From contig CAWDAQ010000011.1 of assembly GCA_963800325.1 (NCBI GenBank), positions 124,001-188,000 of the forward strand: a stretch of DNA of 64,000 bases. Direction: 5' to 3'. Below the pieces are notes generated by a model. It searched no databases and was not told the DNA's origin. It saw nothing but the letters and a program-made list of their open reading frames with translations. This document shows positions 35,110 through 43,171 of this stretch, one piece after another. Position 1 is the first letter of the stretch. Each line of letters starts with the position of its first letter. The DNA comes from CAWDAQ01 sp963800325. Its GTDB lineage: Bacteria; Actinomycetota; Actinomycetes; Actinomycetales; Dermatophilaceae. The position numbers were made by a program, and so were the translations under genes.

Positions 35110-36126
35110 TCACCCCTGACCCGCCCCCGGGCCCCCGGCGGACGCCACGTCGATTCGGTCGTCGTTCCGGGCGTCGATCCGGACGTCGTTCCGGACGTCG
35201 GGCCCCCCGTCGCGCTCGATGGCGAGGTCGATGTCGAGCGCGACGTCGAGCGCGGGGGCGCTGTGGGTCAGCGCGCCGCACGAGATGACGTCGGGGCCGG
35301 CCTCGGCGAGCGCGGCGACCGTGGCCGCGGTGACCCCGCCCGAGACCTCGACGACGACGGGCGCCGGGTGCGCCCGCACCCGGGCGACCCCGGCCGCGAC
35401 CCCCTCGGGGCCCATGTTGTCGAGCAGGACGGCGTGGACGGCCGGGTGCCGGCCCGCGGCGAGGCGTTCGGCCTCCAGGTCCAGGAGCTCGTCGAGCTGG
35501 TCGAGGGTGTCGACCTCGACCTCGACCCGCACGAGGTGACCGGTCCCGGCGGCGACGCGCTCGAGCACGGCGGCGACGCCCCCCGCGAGGGCGATGTGGT
35601 TGTCCTTGACGAGGACCGCGTCGTGCAGCCCGAACCGGTGGTTGACCCCTCCGCCGTCGAGCACCGCCTGCTTCTCCGCCGCCCGGAGACCCGGGGTGGT
35701 CTTGCGGGTGTCGCAGATGCGCGCGCGGGTGTGCGCGACGAGGTCGACGAGCTCCCGGGTCGCGGTCGCGACGCCACTGAGACGGCCGACGAGGTTGAGC
35801 GCCACCCGCTCCCCGGTGAGCACCGGCCCGGCCGGGCCGGTGACGGTGGCGAGCACCTGGCCGGCACGCACCCGGTCCCCGTCGGCGGCCCCGGCGGCGA
35901 CGACGACGCCGGGGTCGAGCGCCGCGTAGGTGGCGGCGACGAAGCCGCTCCCGGACAGCACCCCGTCGGCGCGGGCGACGAGGTGGGCGGTCGCGGTCGC
36001 CCCGGCGGGCACGGTGAGGTCGGTCGTGAGGTCGCCGGCGGTGGCGAGGTCCTCGGCGAGCGCGACGGCGACGAGGTCCCCCGGGCCGGGCACGGGGTGG
36101 GCCCGCCCGGTCCTCGCGGGGGTCAC
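35110..36126 (-). CDS. nadC: Nicotinate-nucleotide pyrophosphorylase (quinolinate phosphoribosyltransferase)
   Basis: NadC (338 residues) condenses quinolinate with PRPP to give nicotinate mononucleotide, the third step of de novo NAD synthesis. The family marks are ALAEDLATAGDLTTD, GERVALNLVGRLSGVAT, RICDTRKTTPGLRAAEKQAV with HRFGLHDAVLVKDNH, and VEVEVDTLDQL. GTG at 36126 overlaps the nadB stop (GTGA). The last 35 residues are unusual: a tetrapeptide repeat (DVRN, DVRI, DARN, DDRI) and a Gly/Ala tail, encoded by a 12-bp tandem repeat and beyond the normal enzyme end. Confidence 0.95.
   Translation of the reverse strand: MTPARTGRAHPVPGPGDLVAVALAEDLATAGDLTTDLTVPAGATATAHLVARADGVLSGSGFVAATYAALDPGVVVAAGAADGDRVRAGQVLATVTGPAGPVLTGERVALNLVGRLSGVATATRELVDLVAHTRARICDTRKTTPGLRAAEKQAVLDGGGVNHRFGLHDAVLVKDNHIALAGGVAAVLERVAAGTGHLVRVEVEVDTLDQLDELLDLEAERLAAGRHPAVHAVLLDNMGPEGVAAGVARVRAHPAPVVVEVSGGVTAATVAALAEAGPDVISCGALTHSAPALDVALDIDLAIERDGGPDVRNDVRIDARNDDRIDVASAGGPGAGQG
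35153..35200. repeat. 12-bp tandem repeat, 4 copies, in 3' end of nadC
   Basis: Four degenerate 12-bp units (attcggtcgtcg, ttccgggcgtcg, atccggacgtcg, ttccggacgtcg) run from 35153 to 35200. Because 12 is a multiple of 3 they keep the frame and encode four tetrapeptides of the form D-x-R-N/I. Confidence 0.85.
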
Positions 36127-37673
36127 GCGGCGCCCCGACCGGCCGACGCGAGCGCCGCGCGCCGCGCGGGGTCGTCGCGCCGCAGGTGACCGCCGACGCT
36201 GCCCGGCCGCGCCAGCGCGGCCCGGCAGAGCAGCCAGGCGACGAGGGCGTGGTCGTCCGCGGTGTGCGGGGCGAGCACGTCCAGGGCCCGGGAGAGCCCG
36301 TCGGCGTCCCGGACCACGCCGCAGTGCTCGCTCATCAGGGCCCGGACGTCGGCGAGCGAGGGCGCCGCCGGCCCGCCCGCGCCGGAGGCCGGGGGTCCCG
36401 CGGCGCCGGCACCGGTCGCGACCGGGTCGGGGGAGCCGGTGCCGGTCGTCGGGGCCGCGTGCTCGTGGACCCCGGCAGGGAGGTCGGCGGCGACCGCGCG
36501 GCCGGTCACCGCGGCCTCGAGCAGGGAGTTCGAGGCGAGCCGGTTCGCGCCGTGCAGCCCGGTCCGGGCGACCTCCCCCGCGGCCCAGAGCCCGGGCACG
36601 CTCGTGCGGCCGTGGGCGTCCGTGGCGACCCCGCCCATGTGGTAGTGCGCGGCCGGCCGGACCGGGAGGAGGTCGCGCAGCGGGTCGAGGCCGACATCGC
36701 GGCCGAGGGCGACCAGGCCGGTGAACCGGTGGGCGAGGTCGGGGACGCCCCGGACGTCGAGGGCGACCCGCTGGCCGGCGGCGAGCCGCTGCCACACCGC
36801 GGCGGCGACGACGTCGCGCGGGGCGAGCTCGTCGACGAAGCGGCGGCCGTCGGCGAGGAGCACCCCTCCCGCGCCGCGCAGCGCCTCCGACAGCAGCGGC
36901 ATCGGGTCCCGGCCGACGTCGAGCGCGGTCGGGTGGAACTGGACGAACTCGAGGTCGGCCAGCCCCGCCCCGGCTCGGGCGGCCAGTGCGAGCCCGTGGC
37001 CGTGGGAGCCGAGCGGGTTCGTCGTGTCGCGGTAGACCGCGGCGGCGCCGCCGGTGGCGAGCACGACCCGGTCGGTGGGCACGACCGTGGGGGCCGACGT
37101 CGTCGCCCCGCGCGCCCTCCCGGGGGAGGGGGCCGTGGCCACCCCGGTGACGCGACCGTCCTCGGTCCGCAGCGCGGTCGCGCGGGTGTGCTCGAGCACG
37201 GTCACCGACGGCAGCGCGGCCACGGCGGCCGTCACCGCGGCCATGATCCCCGCCCCGGTCCGGTCGCCGCCCACGTGGACGATGCGGTGGCGGCCGTGGC
37301 CGCCCTCGAGGCCGAGCGCGAGCCGGCCGTCGTCGAGCCGGTCGAACGCCACCCCGAGGGCGAGGAGCAGGTCGACGACCCCGGGGGCGGCGGCGGTGAC
37401 CCGGTCGACGGTCTCGGCCACCCCGAGCCGGCTGCCGGCGGCGAGGGTGTCCCCGGCGTGCGCGGCGGGGGAGTCCTCGGGGTCGAGCGCGGCCGCGAGC
37501 CCACCCTGGGCCCAGCCGCTCGCGGTCCCGGCTCCGAGCCGGCCGGGGGAGAGCAGGACGCACGGCTGCGGGGCGAGGGCGTGGGCGGTGAGCAGCCCCG
37601 CCAGCCCGGCACCGACGACCACCGGCACCCCCTCGGGCACGTGCTGCGGGCCCGTGGCCGGTGCCCGCGTCAC
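36123..37673 (-). CDS. nadB: L-aspartate oxidase
   Basis: NadB (516 residues) is the FAD enzyme that oxidises aspartate to iminoaspartate, which NadA consumes. The FAD motif VVVGAGLAGLLTAHAL is at about residues 18-33. The active-site region SGWAQGGLAAALDPEDSP, the VVLATGGAAAVYRDTTNP strand, FVQFHPTAL, and PAAHYHMGGVATDAHGRTSVPGLWAAGEVARTGLHGANRLASNSL are all standard. An Ala/Gly/Pro-rich insertion at about residues 405-435 separates the catalytic part from the C-terminal helical bundle. GTG at 37673 overlaps the nadA stop. The order nadA-nadB-nadC matches mycobacteria. Confidence 0.95.
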   Translation of the reverse strand: MTRAPATGPQHVPEGVPVVVGAGLAGLLTAHALAPQPCVLLSPGRLGAGTASGWAQGGLAAALDPEDSPAAHAGDTLAAGSRLGVAETVDRVTAAAPGVVDLLLALGVAFDRLDDGRLALGLEGGHGRHRIVHVGGDRTGAGIMAAVTAAVAALPSVTVLEHTRATALRTEDGRVTGVATAPSPGRARGATTSAPTVVPTDRVVLATGGAAAVYRDTTNPLGSHGHGLALAARAGAGLADLEFVQFHPTALDVGRDPMPLLSEALRGAGGVLLADGRRFVDELAPRDVVAAAVWQRLAAGQRVALDVRGVPDLAHRFTGLVALGRDVGLDPLRDLLPVRPAAHYHMGGVATDAHGRTSVPGLWAAGEVARTGLHGANRLASNSLLEAAVTGRAVAADLPAGVHEHAAPTTGTGSPDPVATGAGAAGPPASGAGGPAAPSLADVRALMSEHCGVVRDADGLSRALDVLAPHTADDHALVAWLLCRAALARPGSVGGHLRRDDPARRAALASAGRGAA

Positions 37674-38698
37674 GAGAGCTCCAGCATCCGCTCGACCGCG
37701 CGACGGGCGTCGGCCGCCACCGCCGGGTCGAGGGTCACCTCGGGGCCGCCGGTCTCGAGGGCGGCGCGGATCCCGCCGAGGGTGCTGCGCTTCATGTGCG
37801 GGCACATGTTGCACGGCCTGATGAAGGTCAGCTCCGGGTGCCCGGCGGCGACGTTGTCGCTCATCGAGCACTCGGTGATGAGCGCGACCGTCGAGGGACG
37901 GTGCTGCTCGACGTAGGCCGACATCTGCGCCGTCGACCCGGCGAGGTCGGACTCCGCGACGACCTCGGGCGGGCACTCGGGGTGGGCGAGCACGGTGACC
38001 CCGGGGTGCTCCGCGCGCATCTGCCGGATGTCGCCGGGGGTGAACCGCTCGTGGACCTCGCAGCGGCCGGCCCACGTGATGACCTCCACCCCGGTCCGGT
38101 CGGCGACGTTTCGGGCGAGGTACTCGTCCGGGATGAGGATGACCCGGTCGGTCCCGAGCGCGGCGACGACCTTCTCGACGTTCCCCGACGTGCAGCAGAC
38201 GTCGCTCGCGGCCTTCACCGCCGCCGAGGTGTTGACGTAGGTGACCACCGGCACGCCGGGGTGGCGCTCGCGCAGCCCCCGGACGTCGTCGGCGGTGATG
38301 CTGTCGGCGAGCGAGCAGCCCGCCCGGAGGTCGGGCACGAGGACGGTCTTGCCCGGGTTGAGGAGCTTGGCGGTCTCGGCCATGAAGTGGACGCCGGCGA
38401 GGAGGATGGTGCCGGCCTCGACGTCCTGGGCGCGGCGGGCGAGGGCGAGGGAGTCCCCGACGATGTCGGCGACGCCGTGGAAGATCTCGGGGGTCTGGTA
38501 GTTGTGGGCGAGGATCACCGCGTCCTTCTCGCGCTTGAGCCGCTCGATGGCGACGACGTCCTCGGCGAACGTGGCCCACTCGACCTCGGGGATCACGTGC
38601 CGCACCCGCTCGTAGGTCGCGGCCGTCTGCCGGACGGCGTCCGCCACCCCGTCCGACACCGCGTCCGCCGTGCGCGTCCCGATCGTGTCCGTGGCCAT
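37670..38698 (-). CDS. nadA: Quinolinate synthase NadA
   Basis: NadA (342 residues) condenses iminoaspartate with dihydroxyacetone phosphate to quinolinate and carries a 4Fe-4S cluster. The three cluster cysteines fit DLRAGCSLAD, AHPECPPEV and FIRPCNMCPHM. AVILAHNYQTPEIFHGVADIVGDSLALAR at residues about 60-88 is diagnostic, as is VTYVNTSAAVKAASDVCCTSGN. ATG at 38698 has AAGGAG 8 bp upstream. It is the first gene of nadABC; the likely NrtR operator lies in its leader region. Confidence 0.97.
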   Translation of the reverse strand: MATDTIGTRTADAVSDGVADAVRQTAATYERVRHVIPEVEWATFAEDVVAIERLKREKDAVILAHNYQTPEIFHGVADIVGDSLALARRAQDVEAGTILLAGVHFMAETAKLLNPGKTVLVPDLRAGCSLADSITADDVRGLRERHPGVPVVTYVNTSAAVKAASDVCCTSGNVEKVVAALGTDRVILIPDEYLARNVADRTGVEVITWAGRCEVHERFTPGDIRQMRAEHPGVTVLAHPECPPEVVAESDLAGSTAQMSAYVEQHRPSTVALITECSMSDNVAAGHPELTFIRPCNMCPHMKRSTLGGIRAALETGGPEVTLDPAVAADARRAVERMLELS

Positions 38699-38710
38699 CG
38701 GGTGCTCCTT

Positions 38711-38729
38711 ATCATCAGCCTGAGTAGAT
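38711..38729. promoter_or_regulatory. Candidate NrtR operator upstream of nadA
   Basis: On the minus strand the sequence ATCTACTCAGGCTGATGAT is an imperfect dyad with an ACTCA half-site and a TGATG half-site. It lies between a TATGCT -10 box (38745-38740, minus strand) and the nadA ribosome-binding site. Its position next to nadA and nrtR suggests an NrtR site, but I cannot confirm the motif from memory. Confidence 0.35.
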
Positions 38730-38816
38730 GCTGTCCCCGAGCATAACCGATGGGACCGCGGCCGCGGCAGGGGCGGTCCACGCCGTGGCCCGACCGCAGG
38801 GGCCGGGTGCTGCGGG

Positions 38817-39740
38817 TCAGGTGCTGCGGGGCAGGGGCAGCTTGGTCCCGACATGGCGGCGCTCGCGGAAGACCTCGCTGCGGAACCGGTAGAGCCGGGC
38901 GGGCCGGCCACCGGTGCGGCGCGAGGTTCCCCCCGTGGGCTCGACGAGCGCGAGCTGCTGCTCGACCAGCCGGCGGAAGTTCTGCTTGTGGACCGCCTGC
39001 CCGGCGAGCGCCTCGACGCACGTCTGCAGCTGGCCCAGGGTGAACTCGGCCGGCATGAGCTCGAAGATCACCGGCCGGTACTGGATCATCGAGCGCAGCC
39101 GGGCCACGCCCGTGGCGAGGATCCTCCGGTGGTCGTGCAGCATCGGCTCCCCGGTCCACGGCCCGGCGGGCGGGTCGGAGGCGGCGGACGCGTCTCGTGC
39201 GGTGCTCGACTCGGCGACGAGTCCGGCCTCCCAGAGCAGCTCGTAGCGCTGGAGCGCGAGGTCGGGGCGCCACGGCTCCTCACCGAGCCCGAAGGCGTGC
39301 TCGCACCGGTCGGTCCGGGCGCGGGCGAGCACGCCTCCCGCGGCGGCCCACGCCCACAGGGGCTCCTCGAGGGCGCGGACGAGGTCGACCGCGGCGGGGT
39401 CGCGGCGGTCCTCCCACGGCAGGTGCTCGCTCCAGCGCCGCCACCCCGGGGTCTGCGGGGTGTCGCGCGTGAGCCCGAGGTAGGAGATCGCGACGGTGCG
39501 GCCCGCGCCGCCGTGCCGGCCCCGGTCGGCGAAGGTGTACAGCTGCTCGACGTACCCCAGGTCGTGGCCGATCCGGGTGCCCGCCCACGCCCGCACCCCC
39601 GCCTGCAGCGAGCGGTGCTCCGGCTCGAGCGGGCCGTGCGGCAGCGCCGCCGGGTCCCCGGGGGCGAGCACGTACGGCTCGTCGTCGCGGACCGTCGCGA
39701 CGACGGCGACGAGCTCGGCGGTGACCGCGTTCTGGCTCAC
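38817..39740 (-). CDS. nrtR: NrtR-like transcriptional regulator (Nudix fold plus winged helix)
   Basis: This 307-residue protein has an N-terminal Nudix-like domain (about residues 1-150) and a C-terminal winged helix (about 205-295, FELMPAEFTLGQLQTCVEALAGQAVHKQNFRRLV), the layout of NrtR, the ADP-ribose-sensing repressor of NAD genes. AISYLGLTRDTP and LYTFADRGR are typical. The catalytic Nudix box is degenerate: where active enzymes have RExxEE, this protein reads VRAWAGTRIG, so it probably binds ligand without cleaving it. An Ala/Ser-rich insertion lies near residues 183-195. GTG at 39740 has GGAGGGAG upstream. It is encoded next to nadABC. Confidence 0.85.
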   Translation of the reverse strand: MSQNAVTAELVAVVATVRDDEPYVLAPGDPAALPHGPLEPEHRSLQAGVRAWAGTRIGHDLGYVEQLYTFADRGRHGGAGRTVAISYLGLTRDTPQTPGWRRWSEHLPWEDRRDPAAVDLVRALEEPLWAWAAAGGVLARARTDRCEHAFGLGEEPWRPDLALQRYELLWEAGLVAESSTARDASAASDPPAGPWTGEPMLHDHRRILATGVARLRSMIQYRPVIFELMPAEFTLGQLQTCVEALAGQAVHKQNFRRLVEQQLALVEPTGGTSRRTGGRPARLYRFRSEVFRERRHVGTKLPLPRST

Positions 39741-39818
39741 CTCGTCACTCCCTCCGCCCGGTGCCCGCCGGCGACCCCGTCTGCGCCGCCGACGCCCGGA
39801 CGGGGCCGACCGCGGTCC

Positions 39819-40703
39819 TCACTCCCGCCCGCCCCCGGGGGCCGTGACGAAGTCGATGAGCTCCTCGACCCGGCCGAGCAGGGACGGCTCGAGGTCAGCG
39901 TACGTGCGCACCGCGCCGAGCACGTGCTGCCAGGCCCGCGCGACGTCGGCCGGGGTGCGGTGCGGCAGGCCGAGGTGCTCGGCCACCCCCTGCTTCCACG
40001 GGCGGCCACGGGGGATCTCGGGCCAGTGCGCCAGGCCGAGCCGTTCGGGGCGGACCGACTGCCACACGTCGACGTAGGGGTGGCCGACGACGAGCAGGTC
40101 GGCGGCGTACCTGCTGGCCCGGGCGTGCTCGACGAGCCGGGTCTCCTTCGTGCCCGGCACGAGGTGGTCGACGAGGACCCCGAGCCGGCGGCCCGGCCCG
40201 GGCGCGAAGTCGTCGACGACGGCGCGCAGGTCGTCGACCCCGTCGAGCTGCTCGACGACGACCCCCTCGACCCGCAGGTCGTGCCCCCACACCTTCTCGA
40301 CGAGCTCGGCGTCGTGTCGCCCCTCGACGAAGATCCGGGACCCGGAGGCGACCCGGGCGCGCGCGCCGTGGACGGCGCGGGACCCGCTCGCCGTGCGGGA
40401 CGCGGCGGCGCGGGCGTCCGCGAGCCGGCGCCGGGCCGCGGCGGTCGGCGGGGTGAGCGTCACCGGTGCCCCGTCGATGAGGAACCCGGGCCCGAGCGGG
40501 AACGCGCGCAGCCGGCCGTGACGGTCCTCGAGGTGGACGACGTGGGCGCCGCCGGCCTTCTCGACCGTCGCCACCGCGCCGACCCAGCCGGTCTCGACCT
40601 CCTCGACGACGATGCCGGTCTCGGCCTCGACCGGGCGGGAGCGCCCGCGGGGCGGGGCCTTCCAGTCGCCGGCGAGCACGTCGGGGCCATACCTGTCGCT
40701 CAC
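39819..40703 (-). CDS. DUF3097 family protein
   Basis: This 294-residue protein belongs to DUF3097, an actinobacterial family of unknown function usually found between hemW and hrcA, as here. The start SDRYGPDVLAGDWKAPPRGRSRPVEAE is the family hallmark. Other clear segments are ETGWVGAVATVEKAGGAHVVHLEDRHGRLRAFPLGPGFLIDGAPV and IFVEGRHDAELVEKVWGHDLRVEGVVVEQLDGVDDL, the latter resembling a TOPRIM-like EGRxD motif. GTG at 40703 lies 6 bp behind a TACCCT box, suggesting a leaderless message. No enzymatic role is known to me. Confidence 0.88.
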   Translation of the reverse strand: MSDRYGPDVLAGDWKAPPRGRSRPVEAETGIVVEEVETGWVGAVATVEKAGGAHVVHLEDRHGRLRAFPLGPGFLIDGAPVTLTPPTAAARRRLADARAAASRTASGSRAVHGARARVASGSRIFVEGRHDAELVEKVWGHDLRVEGVVVEQLDGVDDLRAVVDDFAPGPGRRLGVLVDHLVPGTKETRLVEHARASRYAADLLVVGHPYVDVWQSVRPERLGLAHWPEIPRGRPWKQGVAEHLGLPHRTPADVARAWQHVLGAVRTYADLEPSLLGRVEELIDFVTAPGGGRE

Positions 40704-40709
40704 CGCGGA

Positions 40710-40715
40710 AGGGTA
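40710..40715 (-). promoter_or_regulatory. -10 box (TACCCT) for leaderless DUF3097 gene
   Basis: On the minus strand TACCCT ends 6 bp before the GTG at 40703. No Shine-Dalgarno sequence is present, and this spacing decides the start against codons further upstream that would run into the hrcA promoter. Confidence 0.5.
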
Positions 40716-40784
40716 TGCCGGGCCACGTCGTTGCACGGACAGGCTCGCCGTCGGCGTGCCCCGGGCCCGGTTTGCCAGAGGCCG

Positions 40785-40816
40785 TAGAATTGGCACTCAG
40801 GCGTACTGAGTGCCAA
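40785..40816 (+). promoter_or_regulatory. CIRCE operator and -10 box of hrcA-dnaJ
   Basis: TTGGCACTC, 9 bp, GAGTGCCAA at 40790-40816 is a perfect inverted repeat and matches CIRCE (TTAGCACTC-N9-GAGTGCTAA) with symmetric A-to-G and T-to-C changes. A TAGAAT -10 box at 40785-40790 abuts it, so the transcript starts inside the operator. This is the HrcA site and implies autoregulation. A further GAGTGCC lies at 40822-40828. Confidence 0.93.
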
Positions 40817-40903
40817 GCAGTGAGTGCCGCGAGAGGCGCCGGACGGGCGCCGGGGCGGGCGTCGACCCCGCCGGAGGACGTGGAGCGAGGAGGTGCACGA
40901 ACG

Positions 40904-41935
40904 GTGAGCGAGGAGCGCCGGATGGCCGTCCTGCGTGCCATCGTCGAGGACTACGTGCAGACCTCGGAGCCGGTGGGCTCCAAGGCCCTCCTCGAACGCC
41001 ACCAGCTCGGGGTGTCGGCCGCCACCGTCCGCAACGACATGGCCGTCCTCGAGGAGGAGGGCCTCATCACGGCACCGCACACCAGCGCCGGGCGGATCCC
41101 GACCGACGCCGGCTACCGGCTGTTCGTCGACCGGCTCAGCTCGGTCAAGCCGCTCAGCCGTCCCGAGCGGGCGGCGATCTCGCAGTTCCTCGAGGGGGCG
41201 GTCGACCTCGACGACGTCGTCGAGCGCACCGTGCGGCTGCTGTCGACCCTCACCCACCAGGTGGCGGTCATGCAGTACCCCTCGCTCACCCGGTCCTCGG
41301 TGCGGCACATCGAGCTGGTGCCGATGGGCCCCACGCGGCTGATGATCGTGCTCATCGTCACCACCGGGCGGGTCGAGCAGCGGGTCGTCGAGACCGGCAC
41401 CGACCTGACGACCCCGGACGGCGAGACCGTCCTCGGCGACCTGCGGGCCCGGCTCAACGCCGAGACCGCGGGCCGCCGGCTCGTCGACGCCGCCGCGGCC
41501 CTGCGGGCCGTGCCCGAGCGCTTCCCCGCCCCGGAGCGAGAGCTCGTCCGCACGGTCGTCGGCGCCCTCGACGAGGCCCTCCTCGAGGAGCGGGAGGAGC
41601 GGGTCATGCTCGCCGGGACCGCCAACCTGGCGCGCACCCCGACCGACTTCCCGCTCACCCTCGAGCCCGTGCTCGACGCCCTCGAGCGGCACGTCGTGCT
41701 CCTGCGGCTGCTCGGCTCCGTGCAGGAGCAGGCCGACGTCGTCGCCGTGCGGATCGGCCAGGAGAACCCGTACGCCGAGCTGCAGACGACGTCGATGGTC
41801 TCCACCGGCTACGGCACCGGCACCGACCTCGTCGCCGGGCTCGGCGTCCTCGGCCCGACCCGGATGGACTATCCGACGACGATGGCCTCGGTCCGGGCCG
41901 TGGCGACGTACGTCTCCCGGATCCTCGACGGCTGA
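40904..41935 (+). CDS. hrcA: Heat-inducible transcription repressor HrcA
   Basis: HrcA (343 residues) represses chaperone genes by binding CIRCE. The N-terminal winged helix (residues 1-75) shows the typical RRMAVLRAIVEDYVQTSEPVGSKAL, GVSAATVRNDMAVLEEEGLI and HTSAGRIPTDAGYRLFVD. The C-terminal GAF-like dimerisation domain includes IVTTGRVEQRVV and the late DVVAVRIGQENPY. GTG at 40904 is chosen because GAGGAGGT at 40887-40894 lies upstream at a good distance; longer forms run through the operator. dnaJ follows 95 bp later. Confidence 0.96.
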   Translation: MSEERRMAVLRAIVEDYVQTSEPVGSKALLERHQLGVSAATVRNDMAVLEEEGLITAPHTSAGRIPTDAGYRLFVDRLSSVKPLSRPERAAISQFLEGAVDLDDVVERTVRLLSTLTHQVAVMQYPSLTRSSVRHIELVPMGPTRLMIVLIVTTGRVEQRVVETGTDLTTPDGETVLGDLRARLNAETAGRRLVDAAAALRAVPERFPAPERELVRTVVGALDEALLEEREERVMLAGTANLARTPTDFPLTLEPVLDALERHVVLLRLLGSVQEQADVVAVRIGQENPYAELQTTSMVSTGYGTGTDLVAGLGVLGPTRMDYPTTMASVRAVATYVSRILDG

Positions 41936-42030
41936 GGCCACGTGCCCGCGGTGGCCACGGCTCCCGCGGGCCCACCGGGTCCGCACACCCGACCAGACCC
42001 CCTGACCAGACCCCTGACAAGGACGAACCG

Positions 42031-43152
42031 TTGAACGACTACTACGAGCAGCTCGGCGTCGGCAAGGACGCCAGCCCCGAGGAGATCAAGCGGGCCTACC
42101 GCCGGCTCGCCCGCAAGCTCCACCCCGACGTCAACCCCGGCCCCGACGCGGAGGAGGAGTTCAAGCGGGTCTCGCAGGCCTACGACGTCCTCGGCGACCC
42201 GGAGAAGAAGCGCTCCTACGACATGGGGGCCGACCCCTACGCCGGGGGGGCCGCCAGCTTCGGGCAGGGCTTCTCGTTCAGCGACATCATGGACGCGTTC
42301 TTCGGCGGCGGCGCCGCCGCCGGCCGCGGTCCCCGCTCGCGGCAGGCCCGTGGCCAGGACGGCCTCGTGCGGGTGGACGTCGACCTCGTCCAGGCCGTCT
42401 TCGGCGGCGAGCGCGAGCTGACGATCGAGACCGCGGTCGCGTGCGAGACCTGCCACGGCGACGGGGCGCAGCCGGGCACCGGCCGGCGCACCTGCGACGT
42501 CTGCGGCGGCCGCGGTGAGGTCCAGCAGGTCCAGCGGTCCTTCCTCGGCCAGGTCATGACCTCCCGGCCGTGCATGACGTGCAGCGGCTACGGCGAGGTC
42601 ATCCCCAACCCGTGCTACGAGTGCTCCGGCCACGGCCGGGTGCGCACCCGGCGCACCCTGACCGTCCGGATCCCCGGCGGGGTCGACACCGGCACCCGGA
42701 TCCACCTCGCCGGGGAGGGCGAGGTCGGCGAGGGCGGTGGCCCGCCCGGGGACCTCTACGTCGAGGTCGTCGTCAACCCGCACTCGACGTTCGAGCGCCG
42801 CGGGGACGACCTGCACGCGACGATCCAGGTCCCGATGACCGCGGCCGCCCTCGGGGCAACCCTGAAGTTCGACACGTTCGACGGGACCCAGGAGATCGAC
42901 GTCAAGCGCGGCACCCAGGCCGGGCACACGATCACGCTGCACGGACTCGGGGTGACCCGGCTGCGGGGCAACGGCCGCGGTGACCTCGTCATCCACGCCG
43001 ACGTGCAGACCCCGACCGCGCTGACGCCCGAGCAGGAGGACGTGCTGCGCCAGCTCGCGGCGCTGCGCGGGGAGGAGCAGCCCGAGGGGCGGCTCGCCCC
43101 GACCGAGCACGGGTTCCTCACCAAGCTCCGCGGCGCGTTCCGCGCCCGCTGA
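42031..43152 (+). CDS. dnaJ: Chaperone protein DnaJ
   Basis: DnaJ (373 residues) stimulates DnaK ATPase and delivers substrates. The J domain (residues 1-65) has HPD at 31-33; a Gly/Phe-rich segment follows; four zinc-finger repeats are CETCHGDG, CDVCGGRG, CMTCSGYG and CYECSGHG; the C-terminal substrate domains begin RTRRTLTVRIPGGVDTGTRI. The start is a rare TTG at 42031, required because translation aligns with the family (NDYYEQLGV) exactly there, with AAGGA 7 bp upstream. It is the second DnaJ type of actinobacteria, paired with hrcA rather than dnaK. Confidence 0.96.
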   Translation: MNDYYEQLGVGKDASPEEIKRAYRRLARKLHPDVNPGPDAEEEFKRVSQAYDVLGDPEKKRSYDMGADPYAGGAASFGQGFSFSDIMDAFFGGGAAAGRGPRSRQARGQDGLVRVDVDLVQAVFGGERELTIETAVACETCHGDGAQPGTGRRTCDVCGGRGEVQQVQRSFLGQVMTSRPCMTCSGYGEVIPNPCYECSGHGRVRTRRTLTVRIPGGVDTGTRIHLAGEGEVGEGGGPPGDLYVEVVVNPHSTFERRGDDLHATIQVPMTAAALGATLKFDTFDGTQEIDVKRGTQAGHTITLHGLGVTRLRGNGRGDLVIHADVQTPTALTPEQEDVLRQLAALRGEEQPEGRLAPTEHGFLTKLRGAFRAR

Positions 43153-43171
43153 CGGCCGACCGCCGCCCCCG

